From Citrus sinensis (lineage: Eukaryota; Streptophyta; Magnoliopsida; Sapindales; Rutaceae): a stretch of DNA of 64,000 bases. Where the stretch lies: the NCBI RefSeq assembly GCF_022201045.2, contig NC_068559.1, positions 22,079,501 through 22,143,500 on the forward strand, written 5' to 3'. Shown piece after piece: positions 38,605 to 54,100 of the stretch. The stretch's first letter is position 1, and every line of letters starts with the position of its first letter. Under the pieces are notes generated by a model. That model saw only the letters and a list, made by a program, of their open reading frames with translations. It did no database searches and had not been told where the DNA came from. Position numbers and translations under genes: made by a program.

Positions 38605-39590
38605 TAGGGATGGCAATGGGGAGGGGAGGGGAGGGGACCAATCTCCCCATACCCATCCCCGATGTTTTGCATATGTCCCCGTCCCCTCCCCGTCCCCGTC
38701 AAAATTGCTTGAGAGAATCCCCATCCCCTCCCCGAATAATAACAGGGGATCCCCGAGGGTCCCCGGTCCCCGAATAATTAATAGTCTAATACATTTTTTA
38801 TTTTCGATTTTAAATTAATCATATTAAAATAAACTCATACCGCTATTGTAAGCTCGTAACCAACTTTGACAGCACATTAAGGCCTCCAATGTGCTTGGAT
38901 GAAGTTTGTTATGGTATGAGCTCACAACTCTACCACTAGTGTTAAAAGCTGATTCAGAAGCAACTGTTGTAATTGGAATTGCCAAAATATCTCTAGCAAT
39001 TCGAGCTAATGTAGGATACCTATTAGCATTTGTCTTCCACCAACTCAAAATATTAAAATCTTCCATCCGAGATATAACTTTCTCATCCAAATATGAATCT
39101 AATTCATCTGCAACAACTGCACAATCTCCATTGTTTACATAATCATTAAAACCTGTCATCCATTTGGTTGCTTTCTTATAAGAATCCCCTGTAGATCTAG
39201 TAGAAGAACTACTACCAGTATAATCAAAGCAATAAACAGTTGGTGAAAACTTCAATTAATACTCTTCAACTAATTCCCGGCAAAGGGTGACCACTTTCCC
39301 AACATACAACTATTTTGATATTTATTATTTTTAACAATATTTATAATTTTGTTATTTATTTATTAGTAATTTTAAAAATAAAAATAAAATTAAAAATTAA
39401 AATGGGGAAATGGGTAGGGGATGAGGATTCCACCTCATCCCCGTCCCCTCCCCGAATAAAAAGTTGGGTAAAAAATTTTCCCCGTCCCCTCCCCGAAAAA
39501 AAAATTGGGTATAAAATTATCCCCGTACCCTCCCCGAATGGGGAAAATCCCCGAGGGTACCCATCCCTGTGGGGATTTTTGCCATCCCTA
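38605..39590 (-). mobile_element. hAT transposon, internally deleted, 986 bp
   Basis: Perfect 12-bp terminal inverted repeats TAGGGATGGCAA (38605-38616; reversed at 39579-39590) are flanked by an 8-bp target duplication AACTAAAT (38597-38604 and 39591-39598). Both subterminal regions carry many copies of CCCCGTCCCCTCCCCGAA-like repeats, the sort of motif hAT transposases bind. Inside is only the C-terminal part of a transposase, so it cannot move by itself. It lies between the divergent thioredoxin-AlgH and eIF4A-III genes. Confidence 0.95.
38824..39255 (-). pseudogene. hAT transposase fragment, C-terminal dimerisation domain
   Basis: A 143-residue open frame with the hAT C-terminal dimerisation signature: LDSYLDEKV, then ILSWWKTNANRYPTLARIAR, then DILAIPITTVASESAFNTSG, RVVSSYHNKLHPSTLEALMC and a final SWLR. 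The DNA-binding BED zinc finger and the catalytic core that should precede it are missing, and its 5' end is close to the element's right subterminal repeats. It is a remnant, although its frame is still open. Confidence 0.9.
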
Positions 39591-39598
39591 AACTAAAT

Positions 39599-40730
39599 GT
39601 TTGTTTTGATTAAAATATCACTGACGTGATACAATTATTTAAATGAATAAAATTCCATCAGATTATTTAAGAATAAAAAATTTTAAATTACAATTTTATA
39701 CTAACTCCAAAAAGCCTTAACGATTAGCTATTGATAATTATTATTATGATATGGTGGTAATTCCAGTTGACATCGTGCCTGGGGCCGCCACTGCTATGCC
39801 TTGTTTCGGGAATTAGATTATTTATTTCAATTTTATTTTCTAGGAACTTCGTAGAACACTAATACATTATTAGGTATGTTCGCAGTTTATATAAATCTAT
39901 TAATTATTTTGTTTTTATGATCTACCGTTTGAGATCTCAAAAAGATAAGTCACCTCTAAGATGACTAAAAAATCTAATTTGTTACCAAAATTGATTGCTA
40001 CACACACACACACATATACACTGAAAATTAGTGTCTAATTGCACCAATTTTCTTTTAGAGTTTAATAGTGATACAATGATTTATTTAAATAATTTTATTT
40101 GACTAATTACTCGAATTTAAATCATGGGTCAAAAAATAAAATTAATCTTTAACTACACACTACTTTTAAAAATATATATATATATATATACTATGAAATA
40201 ATGTTGCTTGAACATTATTTTTCAAGTCAAAATTGAATATTAGTTGTTAAATAAAAATAAATAAATAACAACGTTTAACTAAATATAAAAGTGAGGCAAT
40301 TACATAAATATATTACCAAATAAAACGTATTTATTTATTTAGCAAATTTTTGGATTAGAGTCTCATAATCTTAATTTAGCGAATAATTTATGAAATTATT
40401 ATTATTATTTTCGGAAAAAGACATGCTTATATCGTACTACACTTTGTTCCCGCACAAATTTGATGATGTCGGCGGTGACCCGGTACTTAATAAACCAATA
40501 AAAATGAAAGCGATGAACACCACGTCATCATATGAACACGTGGCAGAATCTTAAGAAACATAACACCAGACAGCATCTATTTCGACGAACACATCATAAT
40601 TCTCTCTCGACTTTTCCTCTTTATACATATATAAACCCTAATATCTTCCTTCGGTCGTCTCTCACCTGGAAGAGGAAACTCTCATTGATTCTTTGATTTC
40701 GAAGAGTAATTGTTGCGAATTTCGTGCGAG
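39599..40730 (+). promoter_or_regulatory. eIF4A-III upstream region and promoter
   Basis: AT-rich DNA with (CA)n at about 40002-40013 and (TA)n at about 40172-40191, and no ORF. Near the gene there is a G-box core CACGTG at about 40538, a TATA-like stretch around 40625-40634, and a telo-box AAACCCTAA at 40633-40641. Telo-boxes are common near the transcription starts of plant translation and cell-cycle genes. Transcription probably starts around 40650-40670. Confidence 0.6.
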
Positions 40731-44025
<3,295 letters not shown>

Positions 44026-45114
44026 GAGATGTTTGTGATCTCGTCTGCCAGAGTGGAGGTTATGGGATTGATCAATGAAAGGTTGAAGACAATTGTGTGA
44101 TTGACAGTTTCTGCAAGTGTGACATTGTCTTTGTTTTTGTGAGGAGTTTGTATAATACAGGATGTTCTCATATTTTCTGTATGGTATTGATGACAAGAAA
44201 AGAGAAGAGAGTAGGCATTAACATTTGTGATAAGATTCTAGTGATTGCCTTTTGCACCTTGACCTGATTTTAAGGGTGGCGATTTGTTCACTGTTGAATT
44301 CAAGTTATTTTAACCCTTTTTGAAAGATTGTAAACACTCTGGAATATTGCTCTTTCTCATTTCTCTCTTCTTCAGTTTTGTCTCGCTTGTATAGGTAAGC
44401 TGTGCGTGCACCTTCATTATTTTGTGTTCAGCTTTTCGTATCCTGCATCTGCAGTCCGCTGAGGACTCGATTGCAGATGGTTAGTTTATTACCATACCTG
44501 ATCCTCGTTGCTGGCTTGCGGCTTCCAAAACTCATCAACCGTTGGATTCAAATGGACAAAACTAGAAAAATAAAAAAATGACCCTTTGAAAAAATACATC
44601 TACAGTGTCGGCTCTAGTTGTTTGCATTAGTGACTTGACAGTTCTCAAATGATTTCAAGCGAACGTCGATCTATTACAAAAATATTTTTTGCCAATTCAA
44701 GCAAAGATTATCAAAACTGCAGCGCTTTTGAAAAGAATCACACGTTATATTAGATGTTTTCAGAAGGTTTACTTTACACAACTGAGCAGGAAATTGTCAT
44801 ATTTTCCCATGAGCAACTAGAAAAACTTATAAACAGAGAAAGTAAAGCAAACCTTGATTCTAGGCGGCTCACGAAGCAAAAAGAGACGGGCACCACTCTG
44901 GACCCCAAAAATATTGAAACAAAAAGCAAATTCCCAAAGCATGTTACTTTCACACTATTCTATAGGGGAGACTTGAAAGAGGATCAAAACCAAGGGAAAA
45001 TTACCTCATATGAACTGAAAAGGCAAACTGAAATAAATTATTAAAAAAATAACAAAATTAGTCCTTCCTATTGAATCCAATATACACAGGAGCAGAACAG
45101 ATGCGGACATGAAT
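44026..45114. other. Convergent 3' intergenic region, eIF4A-III and MAP3K
   Basis: Holds the 3'UTR of eIF4A-III from the left and of the MAP3K gene from the right. The short ORF at 44754-45044 (+) has no recognisable product. Confidence 0.55.
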
Positions 45115-48100
45115 TTACAGGACGGTGTTGATATGAAGTGCTTTAAGCAGCGATGTAGCCATTTGTTTCACCAAAACTTGGCCTCCAGAGCGTTGCCCAT
45201 CTCTACGTTCCTCGATTAAGTTCTGAAGTTTTTGCGGCAGATTATTCTCCACAATCAATTGCTTTGGCCGAGGGTGGTGTTCATATACAGCCTTACAAAA
45301 ATAATTGTATTGTAAGCACTTCATAATAGTCATGGAAGAAAAATAATGCGTAGTGCAACGATGGTGAAGACAACTATTGTTCAACAAAAAGATATAAATC
45401 TAAATTCGATTCAAGATTAATACCCAACTTGCCAACTCCAACACTAGTTCAAAGTACACAGTCGGCTACAGAAGTCCTTTTGAATTTCAGTACTAGAAAA
45501 ACTCAGATTTCAGAAAGTACTAAAGATTGGCAATCTTTTAGAGTAATTAACCAAGAGATGAGGGTTTGACTTTCACCACAGGACAGAAGCAACTATAATT
45601 TTACAAAATAAAGAAACATTGGGAGATGATATCCAAAAAGAGAGGAAAGAAAACAGAGTTGGGAAAGAGGACACCTTTTCCCACCCAAATTCTTGACCTT
45701 ATGAATACTAGTGGTTCCCTCGATCCCTGATTACACTTGAATGATTGAAAGAAGTTTCCTTTTTCGTGCCAAGGACAGGGTCAACCAATGATCTTATCAA
45801 ATGCGTCCACAAAATTTTTGTCAAAACATTAAGTTCACCCCAATTAGTCCATTACTACAGACTGAATGACAAACCATCAGTTCACCCCTTTGTCTCATTA
45901 CTACAGACTGAATGGCAAACTGTATCATGTGCAGCATTACATCAAATAGGGACAAAGAAAAATGCAAATATCGCTTACCTTAATTAGTTTGAGCAAATTA
46001 AGACGAGCTATAGCATCCTGGTGGTCCAGCCTGGCAATGAGCAACGGTGTCAAACCATTAACTGCTAATGTTGTATTTATTCGGGATGATTTCCTGCATG
46101 CCAAAAGAAACACATTGGTGAGACTTTGATAAGTTAAAACCAGAAAGAGAAAACTATTCTGCAGCATGTAACCTTTCCAAGTAGGTTTAGAGGATAAAGG
46201 CAAGACAGATGAAGAGGAAAGATAAAACAGCTTTCTGAAAATGAAAGAATCTTCTTCACATGCATATCAATACATCTGACAAGGAAAACTTAAAATTGAA
46301 GTAATAGACAAAATCAGACACCAATGCAGTCATCCAATCCTATCTGGAAATTAAATGGGTCAGAAGACATTATGATGTTTTTATACAGACAAAGTTAAAA
46401 TGCACAATCGAAAAGTATAACGGCAATCTTCGAAGAGTATGAATAAATATATATCAAAATATCCTCTAGCCACTTAGTGAATCAATTAAAAAGGTCAGGC
46501 TTCATATCACATACGTTATAATTTTTAAGAATGGCTCCAATATGTGCACAAAATGTGGTTCTGGACAGCTTTGGAAGAACTTCACCAACTTTTGAACTGC
46601 ATCCTTTTTCAGCAACGCTTGTTCCACCTTGCGGTTGTCATTGTCATGAGCCAAGCAAACGGCAATTGAGTCCAATGCTGTCACAGACCAAACCTCATTC
46701 TCAAGAAGGTTCAGGTACACATCCAAACCTCCATGGGCCCTTAATTGTTCCCTTGAATTGCGCGACGCATGAGCCATATCACACAGTAGAGGCAATGCAT
46801 ATTGTTTCAAGGGAGAGTCTGACATGATAAAGTGCATTAAGTGTGGAATGATTCCATTTTCAGCAGCTTGTTCTTGTCTCCTCTTATTGATCTTGCACAG
46901 ATTGAATAGTGCATGGAGGACCTTCAAACCAAAAGGGGGAAAAAAAGAAAGAAAGGAAATTGATGGAGAACATCAGAATTTGTTGTCAGTCAAATTCAAT
47001 AACTTGATTCGCTGGCAAAACTTGGATAAGAGAAATATACATTGTTGAGAAACTACTTATAATATGCTATTGCATAGGGAGATAAGTTACATCTGTGAAG
47101 CTAAAGTCCTAATCAAGCTGCAGCTAATGTCCTATGGAGTAAGTTTCCATAGCAAGAAGGCTTACTTTGCCCAACTAACAAATGAAATTTTGGTGCTCCA
47201 GAAATTTTTTTTACTTATTTTTTAAATTACTGAAATTTCGGAAAGTGTGGAAAGAAATGGAAAGAAAATAAAACTCAAGTGCATAAAGTACATCCAATTG
47301 AATTCATAAGAGGCTGCTAAACCAATCATACATAACAAACAATCATATAATAAAACTATCATACCTGAACCTACACATACAAAGTACACATAAATCCAAT
47401 TTATAACATCAAATGCTATATTGTCACTCCGATGTTAGGAACACCAACCTCGCTATGTATCAGAGATACAAGATGCCCATCTTTGAGATCGAGATTTGGG
47501 ATTAAATACTTGATTGCATCTGCCCGCTGAAGATTCTCTAAACAGTTTGGATCGGTTGACAAATGATTAATACACTTCAATATCTAAAATGAAAAACAAG
47601 AATGTGGTTATGAAGCATTACATCAATTTTGGAAAATATGAATAGTAGAGATCAAATACATTTTCTTCAGTACCTTCAAAAGAATTGGAGGTTCTATTCG
47701 ATTGAACATCTGGAAAAGACGGCTAAGCAAGCTTTGGCTACACATGTAGGATTTCACAGTTGTGTCTGCTTGAGCAAACTCAAGCAGCAAGTCTGCCACT
47801 TTTTCCAGGTATTCCCGTGCTACATCTGCATTTAATGTTGATACCATATGGGATAGCAAACCGGATGATGTTGCACTACCTGGTCTCGCATTGAGAACAC
47901 CAGAACCAGAAAGTACACCTGATGCTGTCTGTGATACAATCCCAGACATGGATGCAGCTCCTTCATTAGATGATAGTGTTCCCATCTTCTTAGTTGCTGT
48001 CTTATGTGAAAGTTTAGGTGTAGAGTCAAGATTTCCATTCTCTCTTCCACGCCCAGAAACCTCTGAAATCATAAAGGAATCTTTTAACCTAAATGGAACC

Positions 48101-51100
48101 AGATTAAATCAGCCAGAACAAAAAGAAAACACTGATGCCACAAAAGTCAAAAGTAATTAAAACAGAACAACAAGACATAAGGGAAATAGACAACGAAATT
48201 GTTTTTTTTTGGTTTTTTTTTGGGGGGGGGTTCTTGACAGCTCTACATGCTAGACCAATTAAAGTTGAAAACAGTGACAAAGTCCTCCACGAGACTCGAA
48301 CTGGTTTCTGCCGAACTACCTCTAACAAAACCAACCAAATAGCCATAGAGGAACACAGGAAGATATCTGTTTAATGTAAAATTCAATGTCTAGACGCTAC
48401 CTAATCACACTCTAAAATACAGATGTTCTGCGATATTAAGTCAAATTCCTGAAGATAAGTTTCTCAGAATTATACTCAAGTTCTCATTCCACTTGCACTG
48501 GCTTAAAATAAACCCCAGAAAGAAGTAAAATAAATCAATCACCTGCAAATTCTGCCATCAGAAAATCTAGTTCACCATTTGTTTTCTTGTCGTTAGATGC
48601 ATGTAGTAGGGGCAGTATACTTTCATGTCTCTCCATCCCAGGTACATGACGTACATAATCCAGCTGACCAGAAAAATGCCTAGAAGGGGGTTCTTTCTCC
48701 AACAAGCTAAGCAGAGGACGAACTTGATCTGACTGAGTAGTTGTGGTAGGAAACCCATTGGATGCACCTTCTGGTGATTTTGGAGGCTTGTCAATAGACG
48801 TTCTATTAACAGCACTAGCGATCCGCTGCTGTCTGAGGTCAATTTCTGTTCGAGAAGGATCAAACTTCCATCGATCCAGGTCTCGTTCTTTAGACATAGC
48901 CACTGAAGGTTCCTTGGTGGCTAAATTAGCATTTTTTTCCAACAAAGTTGAATCTGACAATTTGGAAGCAACTGTAGCATCCAAAACTCCATTGGGAGAT
49001 TGAGATCTGTCATTGTCTGTGGCAAGAAACCGGGGTTCTGACTGATTGACATCTGACCTCTGGGAATGTGAAGTCGAAGCTCGTGAAGGTTCTTGTGTCC
49101 CGGTCGATAAGGGATGATCAATCATTCCATGCCTAACTTTGACACCATCAGCTTGATCAGTTAAAGTGAGTGGTGTCTCACTTTGAGTGAATATAGGATG
49201 GCCAAAGTCTAATTGACCCGAACGTGGTCGTTCAGCTAACCCATCTCCTGGAAATCCACCCCCAACAGATATTGAAGCTAGTCGAGTTGCTTCATTCAAG
49301 CTATAAAGAGTGTTGATAAGCCTAAGCAATATCCCGTTCTTCGCAGCAATACGACAGAAGTCGTTCCTTGGAGTTGATCGTTGAAGCTTAAAGACCTGCC
49401 ACATTCCGTCAATAGCTAGGTGAACCATTTCCCTGGATATGAAGTTTGTAATCAGTTTTTTCTATCATAAAAGGAAGACAAGTAAATCAAGCAAGATAAT
49501 TAGAAGGCAAATGACACTCCACAGTGGGAAGGAGGGTGTTTTCACAAAAACAAATAAAATTCATTGAAATATCATCATCAGCTCGAAGCCTATGTAACAC
49601 CTAGCATATTGGTAATATAAATGCTCATGTTAATAGCTAAAATTATTCAGTTTCTGTGAAATATGATCATGATGCAAAACGTAGCAGTTCAACTGAAAAT
49701 GAATCTTCAAGGCTCTTTTTTTTTTTTTTGGGGGGGGGGCGGGGGTGGGGTGTTTAATTAGGAAACCATCTTAGAGCATTTTTTACAGTGTTATGGAACG
49801 TTGTCTATGTACTCCACAAAGTACACTTGTTTCAACTAATATAGGATATCTCCCTTGCAAAGAGAATATGGTAACTTCTGAAATTCATTTCAATTCAAGG
49901 GTATATGATCACAAGAATTGTCACATTGACGCCAAAGGAATGACAAACCTGTACTTTGCATAGTCAGCCTCTAGAAAACCCACCAAAACAGGTATTCCAC
50001 GACAAGCTATGAACATTTGCAATGTCAAGGAGCTGCATAGAAGGAGACAGGTGGCCTAATCCTTTTTTCAAATAAAATAGAAGCAAGACATTACAACCAC
50101 AGAAAGGAGAAACTCAAAACCTTGACTGGCAAAGGTGCTGCAAAAAATAAGCTGCCTCCATACGAACTTCCCGGGGACGATCAGGTACTGCAAAGCCCAT
50201 CACTACAGGGATCTGTTCATCAGCTCAAAAATTAGTATAAATCTAGTATAAAGAGAAGTCTAGCCTAGAGATCTTAATAAGGACAACAAGATAGAAACAC
50301 AATAGATATTACGTGAATCAAAGATCTAAGTATTACTATTGATATTACAGTAGTGAAAAACGGCACTGTATCACTCCCAATGTTCTGCCCATGTATGTTA
50401 CAAACAAATGGAGGCTGTACCGGGCCCATTAGTTCTCTTATTATGAAGGATATTATTGCTTCTGAGAAATGAGAGAAACCCAAGATTTTTTATTACATTG
50501 CTTTGTCTTGGCTCTTTCCTAGGTGATTTCGCAAGAAACACAAACATACAGTATTAAGAAGCTAGTGAAATGCAAGTGAACTGCTTCTGGGACAAACCCA
50601 AATTCTGGCACACCTCTGGACTTCCATCTCCAAGATGTCCCACATTACATCTTTGCTATTCAGTTATCTGAATTGCAAAGGAATTCCTAGTTAGGTCTTC
50701 TTGAGGTTCGTTTTGCTACAAGGTCTTAAGGTGTTGTCTAAAATACACAGTGAGCTTACAGAATTTTTTGCTTCCTCCTGTTATGGCATCATCTTTTCCA
50801 TTCTGCCAAGGTTTTCCACATTTGTAAACATCCACTCGACCTTTCTAATTCTTTATTTTCTCTCAAATCAATGAGATCTACTTAACAGGAAGATTATAAT
50901 AAACAATTAGAAAAGACCAAATTCAACTGCAAAACTTTTATATAAGCCGGCCACATTTTCAGGAACCACTCAATTTTACAGTGCTTGGCAGTATTCTTTT
51001 TCAAACATGAAAGAAAATATTGTATACAGAGAGCTTTACAGTAGGAAGAGAACGAGAGATCTACTTACAAAAGAAAAAGACGGCCTTATTGAAAACAATC

Positions 51101-54100
51101 ATTAACAAGTGGGCTCTACAAAATATCCACTTCAGAACAAAAGAACTTGAATGGACATACTTCTTACCAGACCAACAAGGCAAGCATTTTCCTGGAAATC
51201 AGAGTTATCTTTTACAATCTGGTTTATCAGTTGAAGAATAGAACATATAACCTGCAATCACAAGGAATATTAATGTACTAAAAGCTTTCTGCCTGACTGA
51301 CAATATGAATAAAAAATTTCAAAAAGTCCACAAAGTTTTGAATCGTGGACATACACGAGTCTGAGGAAGTTCAAGCAATTCCATTAGAGGGAGCAAACCA
51401 TGCTGGGTAACAAAAAATTGTTTCTGTCCAGGACGCTGGTGAAAGATAGCAATAAGTTTCTGACAGGCCGACACAATTGCATCTTCCGATTCATCTGGCC
51501 TTAAAGAACCAACTAATCTGCTAAATTCAACAGCCTTCAAAGAAAAATTATAAAAAACTTTAAAACCTGCCTATTATAGAAAATTGCAGAAACATAATAA
51601 GATTTCATAGTCCAAATCTGCAACATCTTTTGATAATGGGCAGAAATTACTAAAAAGGAAAAGACTTGAAGATTCAAATATACTGGTCGAGAGGGGCCGA
51701 TCGTATGTTTTGATAATGGTCAGAAATTACTAAAAAGCAAAAGACTTGAAGATTCAAATATACTGGTCAAGAGGGGCCGATCGTATGTTTTGATAATGGG
51801 CAGAAATTACTAAAAAGCAAAAGACTTGAAGATTCAAATATACTGGTCAAGAGGGGCCGATCGTATGTTTTGATAATGGGCAGAAATTACTAAAAAGCAA
51901 GAGACTTGAAGATTCAAATATACTGGTCAAGAGGGGCTGATCGCAAAAAAGAGGCAAATTTTCCAGATGATATAAATGTAGGTGGTTTCCCATCAGTACA
52001 AACCAGTAGGAAATTGGGACACATTAGCTGATTGAAAACCAAAAACAGTAACTTACACCATGAATATCAGGACAAGTTGGGTCCCATTTACAAAAATCAG
52101 AAATCTGAAAGGGCTTTAATGTTATTGGAATTGTTACAGGGTAAATTGCAGAACAGAACATTATTAAACTCAGGAAGTACAACAGAACTGGTAAGCTTAA
52201 CAGCCTCGAAAATAATTTCTCTTGAAGAGGGTTATATAAACCATTTTACAACCAACAGAGAGATGATACACAGGACACTCATAAAACTTCCATGACAAAG
52301 TCTATAAAGTGCACACTAGTTGATTCCAGAAAACGTTGATAGCAAATCTCTCAGGGGTGCTTATAGTTAAGAAATGCTGGGTACCTGTAGAGGAAAAAGG
52401 TTTTCTGCAGGCAATTTTTCATCGAAAACCTGAGAAGAAAGGACAAAAAAGCAATAAGAGAAATAATGTCAGACCATCGCAGAGAACATGTGTTCCACAT
52501 GAACTCAATATTTCAAACATACCAATCCATCAATGTCAATCACATCGTCCTTCAGAACGCCTATCATTAGGCGAAACAGGTCTCCACCACTACCATTTGT
52601 CTGCCCCATTTCATTCTCCATCTGTTTCTGAGCAATTGTTGCTCTTAATTTTGTAGCCAGGTCGTTCTTGCCAGTATCAGCCACAGCTGCATGGCTTTGG
52701 TTCACATGTGATGCAGATGCAGATGCTGATGTTGAAGCTTCAGCTGCCCGATCCTCCAGGCTTTTCTCCAATGGATGAAATAAATCATCCAATGAAGCAT
52801 CCCCGGGAGTGTCACTGAATCTACTCAGCTCGTTCCCTCCTAGGGTTGCTGATGTCTTTACAGCCTTTGGTAACGGAAATAACACAGATCCATTAGATTT
52901 TCTTTCTGAAACAATGATTAAACTCCAAGGTAGACCTAACTGCAGGACTTAGATAAACCACTGCAGACTTCACCATCAAGTTATCAAAAAAGAGGACAGA
53001 GAAAAGAACGAACACCAGAAGCACGATCACTCAGTATCACTTTCTTAATGAATAAATTGTTATTGGGAGGGGACAGGTTTGTAGGACCATAGGCCATTTG
53101 GCACTCTGTCCTTCACCATTTCCAACTTAGATATGATTGCATGCATACATACAAGAAACTCATGAAAAAACAGGTTAAGGTAAAATTACCTTTTGCAGAC
53201 TATTATTATCAGTTCTTGGACTAAAACCAAAGGATTTATTGTCAACGCTGATAGAAGTTCCTTTCCCTCCATGTTTACTATCTAAATTCTTCCGTCTTGA
53301 TTCAGGAGACTGAGTCTCGCCATTGATTAGCATTTCATCCTTATCACTGGTATTTGTTATCTCCTGAAGCTGAGATTGATCATTTGTAGGTGTTATTTTA
53401 TTAGAAGGCAATCTGCCAGATCCAGTTTGTACTAATGACATCTCATGAATTGCTAAGGTAGGAACTTGATCCGATAGAGGTTCATCTTCTGGATTTTCTA
53501 CTCTTTCTTCAGCAAGATTACCATTTGATGAATGTTCCTTGTCAGATTTGCTCAAATGAGTGGCTGCGGGTGACAATAGCTCTTTCCTAGAGCCCTGAAA
53601 GTTCAGTGATCCAAGTCATCAACGAAATAAGAAGACTAATCTATTCCATCACCTTAAATTAAAGACTAGAGAATGAAGAGTGGCACATGTACAGTATCTT
53701 AAATCAAGGAATCAAGAGACAAAAATATTGATTGCTTATGGAACAAAGTTCACCTTTTAGCTTCACTTAGGACTTCAGTTTCTAAGGAGTTATGGGAATC
53801 TTATTGTGGAGATTTGATCAGTACTACACCGGAGTGGGTGGTATATTGAAGGTGAAAATAGATTTTTGGGTGATAACCATGTAGTATAGATTTTAATCGG
53901 TCCTGCACAAGAGTATGCGATATTTTGGAGGTGAAAATACATTTTTGGGTAATGTTCACTGTTACATATTACATAGCTTTGATATCTTTCCCTATATTTT
54001 TTTTTTCCATTTTTTTGTGGATAACTGTTCCATTACACACTTCTAGTACTTTAAACTATTTCAATGAAGTTATTATTGTCTCATATCAAAAAATCAGAGA

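Noticed and set aside
51628-51943. CRISPR-like repeat array
   Set aside because: The units are contiguous with no unique spacers, in a plant intron. It is a minisatellite.
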